Assembly: GCA_022071955.1 (NCBI GenBank)
Contig: JAJVIM010000030.1
Location: 1 to 61,941 of the forward strand
Reading direction: 5' to 3'
From: Anaerolineae bacterium
Lineage (GTDB): Bacteria; Chloroflexota; Anaerolineae; 4572-78; J111
Length of the DNA stretch: 61,941 bases
Of this stretch, positions 35,301 through 43,694 are shown one piece after another. The notes below the pieces were generated by a model, which made no database searches, was not told the origin of the DNA, and saw nothing but the letters and a program-made list of their open reading frames with translations. Position 1 is the stretch's first letter; every line of letters starts with the position of its first letter. Both the position numbers and the translations under genes were made by a program.

Positions 35301-38300
35301 TGAGCCGTTGGCTTTGGTTACGGTGGCCGCCGTCCGGCTGCCGGGGTCTTCTCGCCAGGTTGCGCCTTTGGGTTCAATAACCAGCGCACCCACCAGCCCT
35401 TTTCCCGAGCCTTTGATGCGGTCGGCGGGCATCAGGTTGACCACCCCAAACTCAACCGGAGTAGCCACAAGGGTGATTGTGCCGTCGGCGTTGCGCCTCA
35501 TGGTAATATCGCCGGCATACCAGGTGTAGGTTCTGGTTTGGCCCGGCGCAACCAGGCCCCCATCGGCCTTGTTTTTGCCAACTGACAATCCATCCGAGGT
35601 GCGCACGTTGTACGCGACCAGTTGAGGATGCAGCCCGACCATGCTGGACGGAGTCAGATCGTTGCTGTTAAAGGTGACAATCCCCCCATTGACCGTATCT
35701 TTGTTAACAATGGGCGGCAGTTCGTTGAAGCCGGGCATATCGGGGCGGCTGTTGCCATTGGCATCTGTCCAGCGAAGATCGGCCGGCAAGGCGTTGGTCA
35801 GTTCCACTTTCAGGCAGTCGCCGGCGCTGGCCCGCAGAACCAGCGGCTCGATGGGTGTGCCCGGTTTGAGGCCGATCGGGTTGCCGGCGGCGTCGGTGAG
35901 CAGGTCTTCGGTGCGCACATACAACAAGGCCGAGGGGTCGGTGAGTGGGCCGGTACCCTGTACGCCGCCCAGCGGATCGAGGACGCTCATAGCCCGGGTG
36001 TTGTAAACCAACCCGTCCGGGCCAAGTACATCTACGGCCCGCACCGCGGTCACTTTGAATGTTTTGATGGGCGAGGGGTTAACCGGCTCTTTGATCGGGC
36101 AGGTTTCGTCAAAGTTTTTCTCGTTGGTGGCAATTTTCCCTGTTTTCTTGGGGACGCCGTTATTGGGCAGCGGCAGCAGGTCTGTTTGGACTTTGCCGTA
36201 GGTGCGGAAGATGCCCCACACCCCGTTCCACAGGTCTTCGGTTTGGGCGCCGATGGTATACAGATAATCCAGGTGCTTGGGGAAACCCGGCGAAGCGATA
36301 TCGGCCGGCACAGGCACATCAAAATTGGCGTATTCAGAGATACCGGCTTCCTGAGAGTTGCTCCAGCCGGAGTTGCCGCCGTTTACCTCGTGTTTCCACT
36401 TCATGCCGTGGAGAGTAAAGGTGTGCTCTTCCTCGTGAGCGCCGGCCTGGAGGCGAATACGGACTTTGTCGCCCACGTAAGTCCGCAGAATTGGAGTAGC
36501 GGGATCGCCGGCGTTAACATCGCCGGTTAGCGCCGGATAGGGGATTTGACCCTGTCTGGTATTGAGTGCGGCAATGGCCCGGTCGGTGCGCGACTCAAAG
36601 GCAAGGGCCAGATCGCCGGGGTCGCCGGTTGTTTGGCCGCCGGCGTTGTTGTACACCCGCAGACCAATCGGCTCGTTACGGTAATTAACCACGTAGGTGC
36701 CGGGGTCATCGGCCGAGATGGCTTCCGGGCAGGGCCGGGGAACGTCGCCCGGACAGGCGTTGGGGAACCAGGCCAGATCAGACTCTCGCCCGGTTGGCGG
36801 AGCCTGGCGGAATGAGGGGTTGATGGCGTTGGCAAAGTCGGGGCCATTGTTCCCGCCGCCGGCCAGGTAGGCATGCTGAAAGTCGGCAAATTCCAGATAA
36901 AATTCGCGGTGGCTGCTGGTTGTATCTGGCGTCAGAATATCCGCTCGCCACGAGGTGGGGCCGCCATCGAGACGCGTGCCCATCATTACCCCGGTTTCCG
37001 GATCGCGCCATTGGGACCCTTCCGGCTCAACCAGAACGGTGGCGTACAGGCCCACCTGCTGGTGCGTGGAGGGGCCGTAGTGGTCGTGGGTGAACACGGT
37101 GCCCACGCCGCCATCCCACGAGCGGGCCAGCAGCGGGTCGGCGTACCAGCGCTGAATGGTGGTGCGAGCACCGCGCCAGTTTTGGCCGTTGGGGCCGGTA
37201 GCGCCAAAGAACGGATGAGGTTTGGCCTGCAGGTTGCGGACAATTTTGTTCGCCGTGGTTTTAAACCCACCCAGATTGAAAGCGTCGATGCGCTCGCGCG
37301 TCTCGTCGGGGCTGATGGTACCGTCTTCGTAGTTCCAGCCGTTGGCCGAACCATCGGCGGAGGTTACATCAAACTTAACCAGATGGATATGCTGGCCAAC
37401 GATGTCGGTAGGGGTGCGGACCTGGTAGTCGTCCAGTTCATAAACGCTGGGCACCAGGTTGGTGTGCCAAAACTCAACACAGTCGCGGGTGTTGAGGCGA
37501 ATCACCAGCGGTTCCGGTGCTTTTTTCCCGAGCAACAGAGGTTTCACGTCCTCCCACAGGGCTTCAAATCGCTGCTGCGGAAAGTGCCAGCCTACTTTAT
37601 TGATGGTTACATCGGTTTGAATGACGGCGGCCCGGTAGTGGCGAGTTTGGGCCAGCGGCAAGCCATCATCGGTCCGGCAGGGGTCGGCGTAGGGCGCGCC
37701 GGGTTTGGCGGGCAAACCGTTGGTTTCAAACTGGGTCGCGGTGCCATCGGTTTTGAAGGTAGATTGCCATCGCTGGGCGTGGAAGGACATAGCCAGCTTT
37801 TCGATGGCAGTGCCATCTTCCGGCACCTGCATCGCCGTAGCTTTATGGACAATTTTGTTAAAATCCAGCCGAGTCTGGACTTGTTCAACGGCATCGGTGA
37901 ATTTGCCCGGCCCACTGGTAACAATGTGGCGGGGCAGGCCGCCATCCATCACATCTATTTTTCCGTTTTTGTTCAGATCTTCCCCGGCATCCAATTTGCC
38001 ATTGCGGTTGGTATCTTCGGTGGCCAGGTCCAGAACCGGGTTGGGGGGGCGATGGCCGGCCAACCCGGGAATGTAGAAGGGATAGCCCGGATTGGCAGTA
38101 GGCGCAACGGCCCAGTTTTGGGCAATATCGGCGATGTTGTCGCCGTTTGAGTCAACCTGGCTGGAGTCCATTAGTCCGTCGCTGTTCAGATCGTACGGGA
38201 CGGTTCTTGTTTTTGTGTCTGGCATGGGGGCCATGGCATAGCCGGGCAGCGGCACCAGGGCCGGAATGGGCGTGCCGGCAATAATTTCACCATCGGCCAG

Positions 38301-40208
38301 CGCCCGCGCCCCGGCAACCGGCGTGCCGTTAACCGGCTGATCCAGCACCGTGCCCGGTTCAAAAACATCGTGGGTGCGCCACAATTCCCACATCCCCTGG
38401 GCAAAGTGAGGATAAAAGTGACAGTGGAAAATGGAATCGCCGGGGGTTTTGTTGCGATTGCCGGAGCCGCCGTAGGCGATTTCGTAGGTGTAGCCGGTAC
38501 CGGGGCCAACAGCCTGGCTGTCGAGGTAGTTGGATTGCGGATCGTTGGGCGACCAAAGCCATTGGTGCGCGTGCAGGTGGAAAATGTGATGTTCTTTTGG
38601 CCCGGCGTGCAGGTTGCGAAAGATAACCCGATCGTTGAGGTAGCTGTGATGGACGTTGGAGGGATCGTCCGGGTAGAGCACTTTGCTGGCTTTGGGGCCG
38701 GGATCGGGCAGGCCATCGCCGTTCAGGTCGGCGTTGGCCGGGATGTCAACAACCTGAGCTGGGTCGCCTACGGCCCAGGCGGTTAAAAAGAACTCCTCGT
38801 ATTTACACTCGGCGCAGTCCCACATGGGGCCAACACCCAGCCGGTTGGCGATGATTTCTGAGCCGATACCGCCGGTGCCGTAATTGATGGCAAAGCCGTC
38901 GGTAACTCCGTGCAGGGTGTGCTCCAGCACAGGATCGTTGTAAAAAGATGGGAAAGCCTGCACGGCAAAAATTTCGTCGTGGAAAATAACGGTGAATTCG
39001 CGGAAGGGGCGGTCCCGGCCGGGCATAGCCGGGTTGGCGGCGTACCAACCGCCAAAAAGGCCGCGGCCCGGGCCGGTGATCACCGCGTTGAGGTCGGAAT
39101 GGACCAGGTTATTACCGCTGCGCATTTTGACAATCGGCAGACCATCTTTACCCAAACCCGTACCGGCCGGGTAAACGGCATCGTAATTGAGGATGGGTTG
39201 GCCGGCGGGCGTACTGCGAACAGCCCAGTAACCGCTGGGCTGGCCCGTGGCCGGGTTTACGGCAGCCGGGTTCCAGCGGGGCAGATTACCGGCGGTCGGG
39301 CTGCCATCGGTGTTCCAGGCCGAGGCGGCCATATCCATGTCCAGCCGGGTGAGCTGGCTGCGATACCAGTCGGCATCGTCCGGCTCAACATTGACCGCGC
39401 CAAACAGGCCGTAGGCGCGGGTGCCGCCGTTGCCCTCGCCGCCAAGGGTTGACCCCATGCTGTACATCAAATAGGTGTTTTCATGGGCGGCATAGTAGGT
39501 GTAGGTCGCGCTGTCGCCCGGCTCAACCAGGCTGCTGTCATTTTGGCCCACAAAAGAGCCATCTGAACCGATGCTGCCTTTCAGAAACAGGCCGTCAATG
39601 TGGATAGATGCCGCCCGGGTAACCGGCTGGTCATCTACCTGCGGGTTGATGGAGCCACCCGTGCCGGTGCCGGGGATTGGGCCGGTGGGGAATTCGCCCG
39701 GCAGGTTGAAGATGAATGGCTGCACGCTAAGCAAATTGGTAAAGTGAATTTCAAGGCAGTCGCCAACGTTAACCCGCAACACCAACGGACGCGCCCGTTT
39801 ATCCGGGCGGAGCATCACATTGCCGGGAACCAACCCGCCGCCCGGGGTTTTTTCCACAATGTCGTTCCGCAGAGCGTAGATCATGCCGTTGGCGTTCATT
39901 GCGCCCATGCGATTGTAATAAAAGGGCTGGTCCAGCGCCACCACATCGGCGGTGACAGTTTGGCCGCAGGATGCCTCCTGAGATGGCAACGCCGCGGCAT
40001 CTGCCGCGGCGTGATTGTCTCCGGGGGCGGCAGCGGCCGCCGGTTGAGAGAGCATGGGAAAATCTGCTGCTGTCAGCATAGCGCTGGCGCTGACCGGCCC
40101 ATCTGCCAGCGGCGCCAGCCTGGCCTTGGCTTCGCCCGGACCAACTGACAATAAACTAAGCCCCAGAACTAAAAAAACAAACACACTGGTAATTACCCGC
40201 TTGGTCAT
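32310..40208 (-). CDS. Giant exported multicopper-oxidase-like protein with Ig-type repeats
   Basis: This 2632-aa protein has a signal peptide (about 1-29) and three cupredoxin-rich modules (about 85-620, 850-1345, 1390-1845). Module 1 holds HxxHxH-type HHIFHLHAHQW (540-550) and the type 1 copper motif FHCHFYPHFAQGMWELW (594-610; Cys596, His601, Met606). Module 2 holds the two HxH motifs GQHIHLV (940/942) and FTHDHYG (1041/1043). Motif order is thus 3-4-1-2, the reverse of ordinary oxidases. Module 3 keeps the fold but lacks the set. Ca-binding-like stretches rich in Asp/Asn occur at about 673-755. From 1850 come cadherin/VCBS-like and five Ig-like repeats, and a C-terminal module (2548-2632) shared with the PKD protein. 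GGGGGAG precedes the ATG. An Mn(II) or other metal oxidase is possible. Confidence 0.85.
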   Translation of the reverse strand: MTKRVITSVFVFLVLGLSLLSVGPGEAKARLAPLADGPVSASAMLTAADFPMLSQPAAAAAPGDNHAAADAAALPSQEASCGQTVTADVVALDQPFYYNRMGAMNANGMIYALRNDIVEKTPGGGLVPGNVMLRPDKRARPLVLRVNVGDCLEIHFTNLLSVQPFIFNLPGEFPTGPIPGTGTGGSINPQVDDQPVTRAASIHIDGLFLKGSIGSDGSFVGQNDSSLVEPGDSATYTYYAAHENTYLMYSMGSTLGGEGNGGTRAYGLFGAVNVEPDDADWYRSQLTRLDMDMAASAWNTDGSPTAGNLPRWNPAAVNPATGQPSGYWAVRSTPAGQPILNYDAVYPAGTGLGKDGLPIVKMRSGNNLVHSDLNAVITGPGRGLFGGWYAANPAMPGRDRPFREFTVIFHDEIFAVQAFPSFYNDPVLEHTLHGVTDGFAINYGTGGIGSEIIANRLGVGPMWDCAECKYEEFFLTAWAVGDPAQVVDIPANADLNGDGLPDPGPKASKVLYPDDPSNVHHSYLNDRVIFRNLHAGPKEHHIFHLHAHQWLWSPNDPQSNYLDSQAVGPGTGYTYEIAYGGSGNRNKTPGDSIFHCHFYPHFAQGMWELWRTHDVFEPGTVLDQPVNGTPVAGARALADGEIIAGTPIPALVPLPGYAMAPMPDTKTRTVPYDLNSDGLMDSSQVDSNGDNIADIAQNWAVAPTANPGYPFYIPGLAGHRPPNPVLDLATEDTNRNGKLDAGEDLNKNGKIDVMDGGLPRHIVTSGPGKFTDAVEQVQTRLDFNKIVHKATAMQVPEDGTAIEKLAMSFHAQRWQSTFKTDGTATQFETNGLPAKPGAPYADPCRTDDGLPLAQTRHYRAAVIQTDVTINKVGWHFPQQRFEALWEDVKPLLLGKKAPEPLVIRLNTRDCVEFWHTNLVPSVYELDDYQVRTPTDIVGQHIHLVKFDVTSADGSANGWNYEDGTISPDETRERIDAFNLGGFKTTANKIVRNLQAKPHPFFGATGPNGQNWRGARTTIQRWYADPLLARSWDGGVGTVFTHDHYGPSTHQQVGLYATVLVEPEGSQWRDPETGVMMGTRLDGGPTSWRADILTPDTTSSHREFYLEFADFQHAYLAGGGNNGPDFANAINPSFRQAPPTGRESDLAWFPNACPGDVPRPCPEAISADDPGTYVVNYRNEPIGLRVYNNAGGQTTGDPGDLALAFESRTDRAIAALNTRQGQIPYPALTGDVNAGDPATPILRTYVGDKVRIRLQAGAHEEEHTFTLHGMKWKHEVNGGNSGWSNSQEAGISEYANFDVPVPADIASPGFPKHLDYLYTIGAQTEDLWNGVWGIFRTYGKVQTDLLPLPNNGVPKKTGKIATNEKNFDETCPIKEPVNPSPIKTFKVTAVRAVDVLGPDGLVYNTRAMSVLDPLGGVQGTGPLTDPSALLYVRTEDLLTDAAGNPIGLKPGTPIEPLVLRASAGDCLKVELTNALPADLRWTDANGNSRPDMPGFNELPPIVNKDTVNGGIVTFNSNDLTPSSMVGLHPQLVAYNVRTSDGLSVGKNKADGGLVAPGQTRTYTWYAGDITMRRNADGTITLVATPVEFGVVNLMPADRIKGSGKGLVGALVIEPKGATWREDPGSRTAATVTKANGSKFREFVTVIQDDLNLRYSGGCNGDFLQAMNCAVPAMVSEGPGVPEDPQDSGQKAINYGADPLWFRLGLAPNTPFEEISRNPDLKDPIRDIFSNGMSGGSDPQTPVFISSPTGPQEVRLRLVQPGGHARGHDFTVHGQVWARLPYINNSTEMGYNPLSQYYGQQEGVSPSSHWNLLLDAGGPFDVEGDYLFRDQAAFGSYQGLWGIMRHNTSAPLTAADSYTTTANFDGMPIASLAITGTGVLSNDLDLDGDAFTTILVSDVMSGTLALNSTGAFSYTPQINFRGQDSFTYQACQNDGAGPCSLPTLAYIEVIGVNTAPLAQAQTATTTEDTPLAITLAGSDLQGDSLAFSIVVSPTNGSLSEISPPISGSTVITSAVVTYTPNANFNGSDSFTFNVCETGTPELLCGTVPATLTVIVDPVNDAPLATIIEPAAGSTLTAGAAITLTGTAIDPEDGDLSAALAWSATDVNGTVSALGSGSPLLASFPAVGSYTITAQVVDSGLLTGTTSLTLAVSPANSAPLVSITAPVDGATVTAGAAITFTGTATDTEDGNLSASLVWAATDANGATLSLGNGDQLIASLPAAGSYTITAAATDSSSASGVASIIVTVDPPANSSPLVGITAPADSASFVADAGTGEAAVNLAGTATDPEDGDLSASLGWSASDGVTTVTAAGAAATLNLAPGTWTITASVSDSGGASSSASVTVTITPASAPNSAPQVSITAPADGASFTANSGSAAVNLAGTAIDPEDGDLSASLAWSASDGVTTVTATGAAASLNLAPGTWTITASVSDSGGSTNSAGVTVTISPASAPNSAPQVSITAPANGASFSANSGSAAVNLTGTATDAEDGDLSASLTWSDESGAILGSGASVAANLSVGAHTVTASVTDSSGDTSSVSISVTVNAPAAESITITQATWRKKNKNWRIQGTGSMPGNTISLYLNGDPARLIGSATVDAAGSWQFSGKSGVNPAAGDSVTAVSSGSGTAAPFPVTIN
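32572..33458. repeat. Tandem Ig-like coding repeats
   Basis: Three units of about 100 codons (about 33458-33159, 33158-32859, 32858-32572) encode residues 2251-2545 of the giant protein. Much of the nucleotide sequence is shared between units, for example around GDLSASLAWSASDGVTTVT, indicating recent duplication or gene conversion. Confidence 0.75.
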
Positions 40209-40567
40209 AAGGTTCTCCCCCTAACAATGTTTTCCTGCAAAGTGGCCATTACTTCCAGCAGATCAAAACTGCTGGCACACAGGTATTGGCTGGTAATCAA
40301 CTGAATCTTGTTTGTGCCAAGATCGGTGCGGAGGATGGGAATATGAGAGTGCATGGTTATGAAAGCGCCAACGGTATGGATTGTTTCTTCTTCTAAAATG
40401 CTGGCAACAATAATCACGTCCGGGGCTAAACTTTTGAGCATTGTTAAAGCCGCCAGCAGGGTAGGAGCGACGCCGATCACCGTTACATCTCCGCTGTTTG
40501 CCAGGATACGGTCGATACCCGTGGAATAAAGCGAGTTACCAACTATGAAAACTTTGAATTGGTCCAT
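40205..40567 (-). CDS. Degenerate receiver-like protein coupled to the giant oxidase gene
   Basis: This 120-aa protein has the shape of a response-regulator receiver (KVFIVGNSLYSTGIDRIL, then LKSLAPDVIIVASILEEE) but lacks the key residues. The acidic pair is Gly-Asn (10-11), the phospho-acceptor position is Ala55, and no switch Lys is evident. There is no DNA-binding domain. Its stop overlaps the ATG of the 2632-aa gene by 4 bp (ATGA), so the two are translationally coupled. The ATG at 40567 is chosen; a GTG five codons upstream is also possible. A role as a protein-protein adaptor or translational leader is inferred. Confidence 0.68.
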   Translation of the reverse strand: MDQFKVFIVGNSLYSTGIDRILANSGDVTVIGVAPTLLAALTMLKSLAPDVIIVASILEEETIHTVGAFITMHSHIPILRTDLGTNKIQLITSQYLCASSFDLLEVMATLQENIVRGRTL

Positions 40568-41305
40568 AAATTGAAATAACACTAACTTGTACTCGGTTGG
40601 AAAAAAGAAAAAGACCTCTTGAACAAATCGGGTTGTTTGTTATCAGGACGGTCATTAAATTTGAATTTTTAATTAGCGGCTGGAACACTGGAAAAGGGTG
40701 GCCGGGTATTTTACAAGTGACACCGGGTGATAAACGCATCGGCCGGTGGTTGCCAGAACGGCAATTACTTGTAACAGTATGATATTACAGCGCACTCACG
40801 AATATAATGGGCATTAGTGGAGAGATTGGTCCGACATTAGCCGTTACTATTTAAGGCCATTGTCTGATAATATTTTCAGACATTTGCCCGATGCCTCAGA
40901 CATTTGTCTGATAAAAATTTAGGGTATTTGTCGAACAGGTGTATAATGTAACCCTGTTTTTGAGGAAATTGCCACCGTGAATCGATTGCTCCTCCGTTAA
41001 CTGGCCAATTTTTAACTTTTTTCTAATATTTTTCTGCTGGCCCTCTTATGAAAATCGGCTATAGTGAATCAACTTTATTTCTTCAACTGCCAGATTGCCT
41101 CAAATTAAAGCCTGACTGAACCAATTTTAACAATCGTAATAAAGCTGCTATCGTTAATGAGCAATGGCTCTGAGATTTGCCATAAATTAACGATTGTCAT
41201 AAAAATCATGGAGTAGAGGAAATCTGTGCATGTTGAGTTTGGGTCAACCGCTGAAAAGCGCATCAGCGTTGCAGTAGTCAAAGGCGTAAAGGTTGGCGCG
41301 GCGTT
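40568..41305. promoter_or_regulatory. Divergent regulatory region with AGACA/TGTCT half-sites
   Basis: This 738-bp AT-rich gap lies between the oxidase cluster (minus) and the histidine kinase (plus). TGTCTGA (40861-40867) pairs with TCAGACA (40876-40882) at a spacing of 8, and a second TCAGACA (40896-40902) pairs with TGTCTGA (40905-40911) at a spacing of 2. The tight site reads TCAGACATTTGTCTGA. A TATAAT hexamer follows at 40942-40947, without a good -35. No gene or RNA was recognised in the rest. The sites are good candidates for the NarL-type regulator at 42729. Confidence 0.6.
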
Positions 41306-42736
41306 ATGAAACATAACGTGTTGCCGGTGCGGCTCAAAAATTTTCTGGATGAACTCAGCCTGGCTCAACGCTCAATGATGGTCAGTTTTGTCATCATAGC
41401 GGCTGGTGTTGTGGGTATTGGCTTTTGGGTTGGAGAGCAAATTGAGGTGGGCGTTGTTAACCGCATCGGCGCGACGGCCGCCCTGTATGTTGATAGTGTT
41501 GTTTCGCAACAACTTCAGGAACTTAGCCAAAGTAGCACCATACTGCCCGAGCATTTGCAAGCACTCGACCAGTTGCTGCATGAAACTGCTCTGGGCCAAC
41601 AGATTGTCGTTTTCAAAGTCTGGGATAAAACGGGCCGGGTGGTGTACAGCACAATCTCTGACACCATTGGACAAACCTTTCCCATTGGCGAGCGGCTTCA
41701 ACTTTCTCTGGACGGGACAGTGGTGGCTCGGATTAGTGAACTGGACGAGGACGAGAATCTACCCGAAAAGAAAATCTGGCCCCAATTACTAGAGATTTAT
41801 ATGCCGGTGCGCCTGAGGGGTACCGATCAGGTCATTGCGGCTGTCGAGTTTTACCAGATTACGGATGACCTGGACAGGGAAATCAAAGCGGCCCAGATGC
41901 GGAGCTGGTTGGTTATTGGCGGGGTGATGTTGGTGATGTATCTGCTGCTGGCTGCTTTTGCGAAATGGGCCAGTGATACCATTGCCCGACAGCAGGTTGC
42001 ACTCAACGCCCAGGTTGATAACTTAATCTTGCTTCTTAATCAAAATAAGGAACTTGACGAACGGGTGCGGCGGGCCGCCGCCAAAGTGGCGACGCTCAAC
42101 GAACGTATTTTGCGGAGAATTGGCGCCGAACTCCATGATGGTCCGGCTCAGGATATGAGTCTGGCTGCGTTACGGCTGGGCCATGTCATTGGCCGCAAAA
42201 CCCAAGAAGAGGTAACGACCGAAGAACAACTCACCGGGGTTCAAAAGTTGTTGCAGCACGCCATCAAAGATATCCGGGGTATCGCCAGCGGGTTGAGCCT
42301 TCCCCAATTGCAGGAACTGAGCCTTGCCGAAACCATTGTTCGGGCGGTACGCACCCACGAACGCCGGTCGGGAACCAAAGTAACCCTGATAATGGACGAC
42401 CCGCCGGAACAGGCCGGCACATTGCCACTCAAGATCACGGTATACCGGCTCATTCAGGAAGCATTAAACAACGCCTTCCGCCACGCTGGCGGTGTGGGGC
42501 AGCAGGTTGAGGTGAGCGTAACCAACCCCTATCTGAATGTTGAAGTCTCTGACCAGGGGCCAGGTTTTGACATAAAAAACGTGGTTCATGAAGAGATGCA
42601 CCTGGGAGTCGAGGGGATGCAGGAACGGGTGGAGAGTTTGGGCGGACAATTCAGAATTTTGAGCGGGACTGGACAGGGAACAAAAGTGCAAGTCCGATTA
42701 TCGCTTGATGGAGTAGAGGGTATTGAGTATGAATGA
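41306..42736 (+). CDS. Membrane sensor histidine kinase (NarX/LiaS-like)
   Basis: This 476-aa kinase has two membrane helices (about 24-43 and 200-219) flanking an extracytoplasmic sensor of about 155 residues. A dimerisation/phospho-acceptor domain of the HisKA_3 type follows, with RIGAELHDGPAQDMSLAALR (His277), then an ATPase domain with QEALNNAFRHAGGV (N-box) and DQGPGFDIKNV (G1 box). The HDGPAQ motif is that of kinases which pair with NarL/LuxR-type regulators. It overlaps the regulator gene by 8 bp. The signal sensed is unknown. Codon use is more AT-rich than in region 1. Confidence 0.9.
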   Translation: MKHNVLPVRLKNFLDELSLAQRSMMVSFVIIAAGVVGIGFWVGEQIEVGVVNRIGATAALYVDSVVSQQLQELSQSSTILPEHLQALDQLLHETALGQQIVVFKVWDKTGRVVYSTISDTIGQTFPIGERLQLSLDGTVVARISELDEDENLPEKKIWPQLLEIYMPVRLRGTDQVIAAVEFYQITDDLDREIKAAQMRSWLVIGGVMLVMYLLLAAFAKWASDTIARQQVALNAQVDNLILLLNQNKELDERVRRAAAKVATLNERILRRIGAELHDGPAQDMSLAALRLGHVIGRKTQEEVTTEEQLTGVQKLLQHAIKDIRGIASGLSLPQLQELSLAETIVRAVRTHERRSGTKVTLIMDDPPEQAGTLPLKITVYRLIQEALNNAFRHAGGVGQQVEVSVTNPYLNVEVSDQGPGFDIKNVVHEEMHLGVEGMQERVESLGGQFRILSGTGQGTKVQVRLSLDGVEGIEYE

Positions 42737-43376
42737 TAAAATCCAGATTGCGATTGTAGATGATCACCCCTTGTTTCGACAGGGTGTAGCTACAATCCTT
42801 AACGCTGAACCGGATATTGAAGTTGTTGGTCAGGGCGCTTCGGCAGAAGACGCCATCTCTTTGGCCCGTGATTTGCTCCCCGATATTATTCTGTTAGATG
42901 TTGACATGCCACAGCATGGCCTCAATGCCGCCCAGATTATTGCAAATGAATATCCGGTCGTCAAAATTGTATTTTTGACTGTGTCCGAGGAGGACGATCA
43001 TCTGATTAGGGCGCTCAAAGCCGGCGCCCGGGCTTATGTACTCAAAGGCGTTTCTGCCCCGGAACTGGTAAAAATATTGCGGGCGGTGTGGGCCGGCCAA
43101 ACCTACGTGCCACCAGCTCTGGCGGCCAGCCTGATTTTGGAAATGAGCGAAGTCAAACCTCGTGAGCGAACACACACCAATCCATTGGATGAATTAACCG
43201 AGCGCGAACGCCAGATTCTTGAAAAGCTGGCCGACGGGCTGAGCAACAAAGAGATTGGGCAGCAGTTGCATTTAACCGAAAAAACGATCAGGCATTATAT
43301 GACCAATATTTTGCAGAAGCTTCAAGTCCGCAACCGGGTTGAAGCGGCGCTGCTGGCCCAGAAGGAAATTGGGTAG
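42729..43376 (+). CDS. NarL/FixJ-type response regulator
   Basis: This 215-aa protein has an intact receiver (Asp11, Asp12, phospho-acceptor Asp57 in DIILLDVDMP, Thr84, Lys106) and a LuxR-type HTH (about 154-215; LTERERQILEKLADGLSNKE, LTEKTIRHYMTNILQKLQV). The ATG at 42729 lies 8 bp after GAGGG and is preferred to the TTG two codons earlier. It forms a pair with the upstream kinase. Its receiver is the parent type for the phosphorylation-dead protein at 19671, with about half the residues identical. It probably controls the divergent oxidase cluster. Confidence 0.93.
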   Translation: MNDKIQIAIVDDHPLFRQGVATILNAEPDIEVVGQGASAEDAISLARDLLPDIILLDVDMPQHGLNAAQIIANEYPVVKIVFLTVSEEDDHLIRALKAGARAYVLKGVSAPELVKILRAVWAGQTYVPPALAASLILEMSEVKPRERTHTNPLDELTERERQILEKLADGLSNKEIGQQLHLTEKTIRHYMTNILQKLQVRNRVEAALLAQKEIG

Positions 43377-43694
43377 CAGCAGATCAATTTAATCCCCACC
43401 GTTTTTTAAAGCCCCACATTAACCCCAACTGTATTTTTCCTCAAACCCCTGCCGGCAAAAAACCAACCGGCCTGTTTGAGTTTTCCCTCCAATCCAAAGA
43501 CAGATTGTCTGCGTATATATCCACACAGCAGGGTTGCCGGTACCTTTGCAAATTTACCCAACTATATTCACAAGGCTGACAGGCCAAGGGATCAACAGCA
43601 ATGCCCAACGAGGGTCAAAAAGATGTTGCCGGGGTGGAGCTCCACCCTATGTGAGCCGTCCCTCGGCCTGCGGCGCTAATTTATAGGAGAAACA
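43377..43694. other. Intergenic region after the regulator
   Basis: This 318-bp gap holds three items. ATCCCCACCG (43392-43401) and TTTAAAGCCCCA (43405-43416) also occur at 20113-20135, inside the receiver-only gene. AGACA-GAT-TGTCT (43498-43510) resembles the sites at 40861-40911. GGGTGGAG/CTCCACCC (43632-43647) is a perfect 16-bp palindrome. No gene is supported. Confidence 0.5.

Noticed and set aside
36873..38150. 425-aa plus-strand frame inside the giant oxidase gene
   Set aside because: Shadow frame; the minus strand encodes continuous cupredoxin motifs.
40568..41305. Small RNA or tRNA gene in the divergent region
   Set aside because: No cloverleaf or strong terminator was seen; only operator-like repeats stand out.
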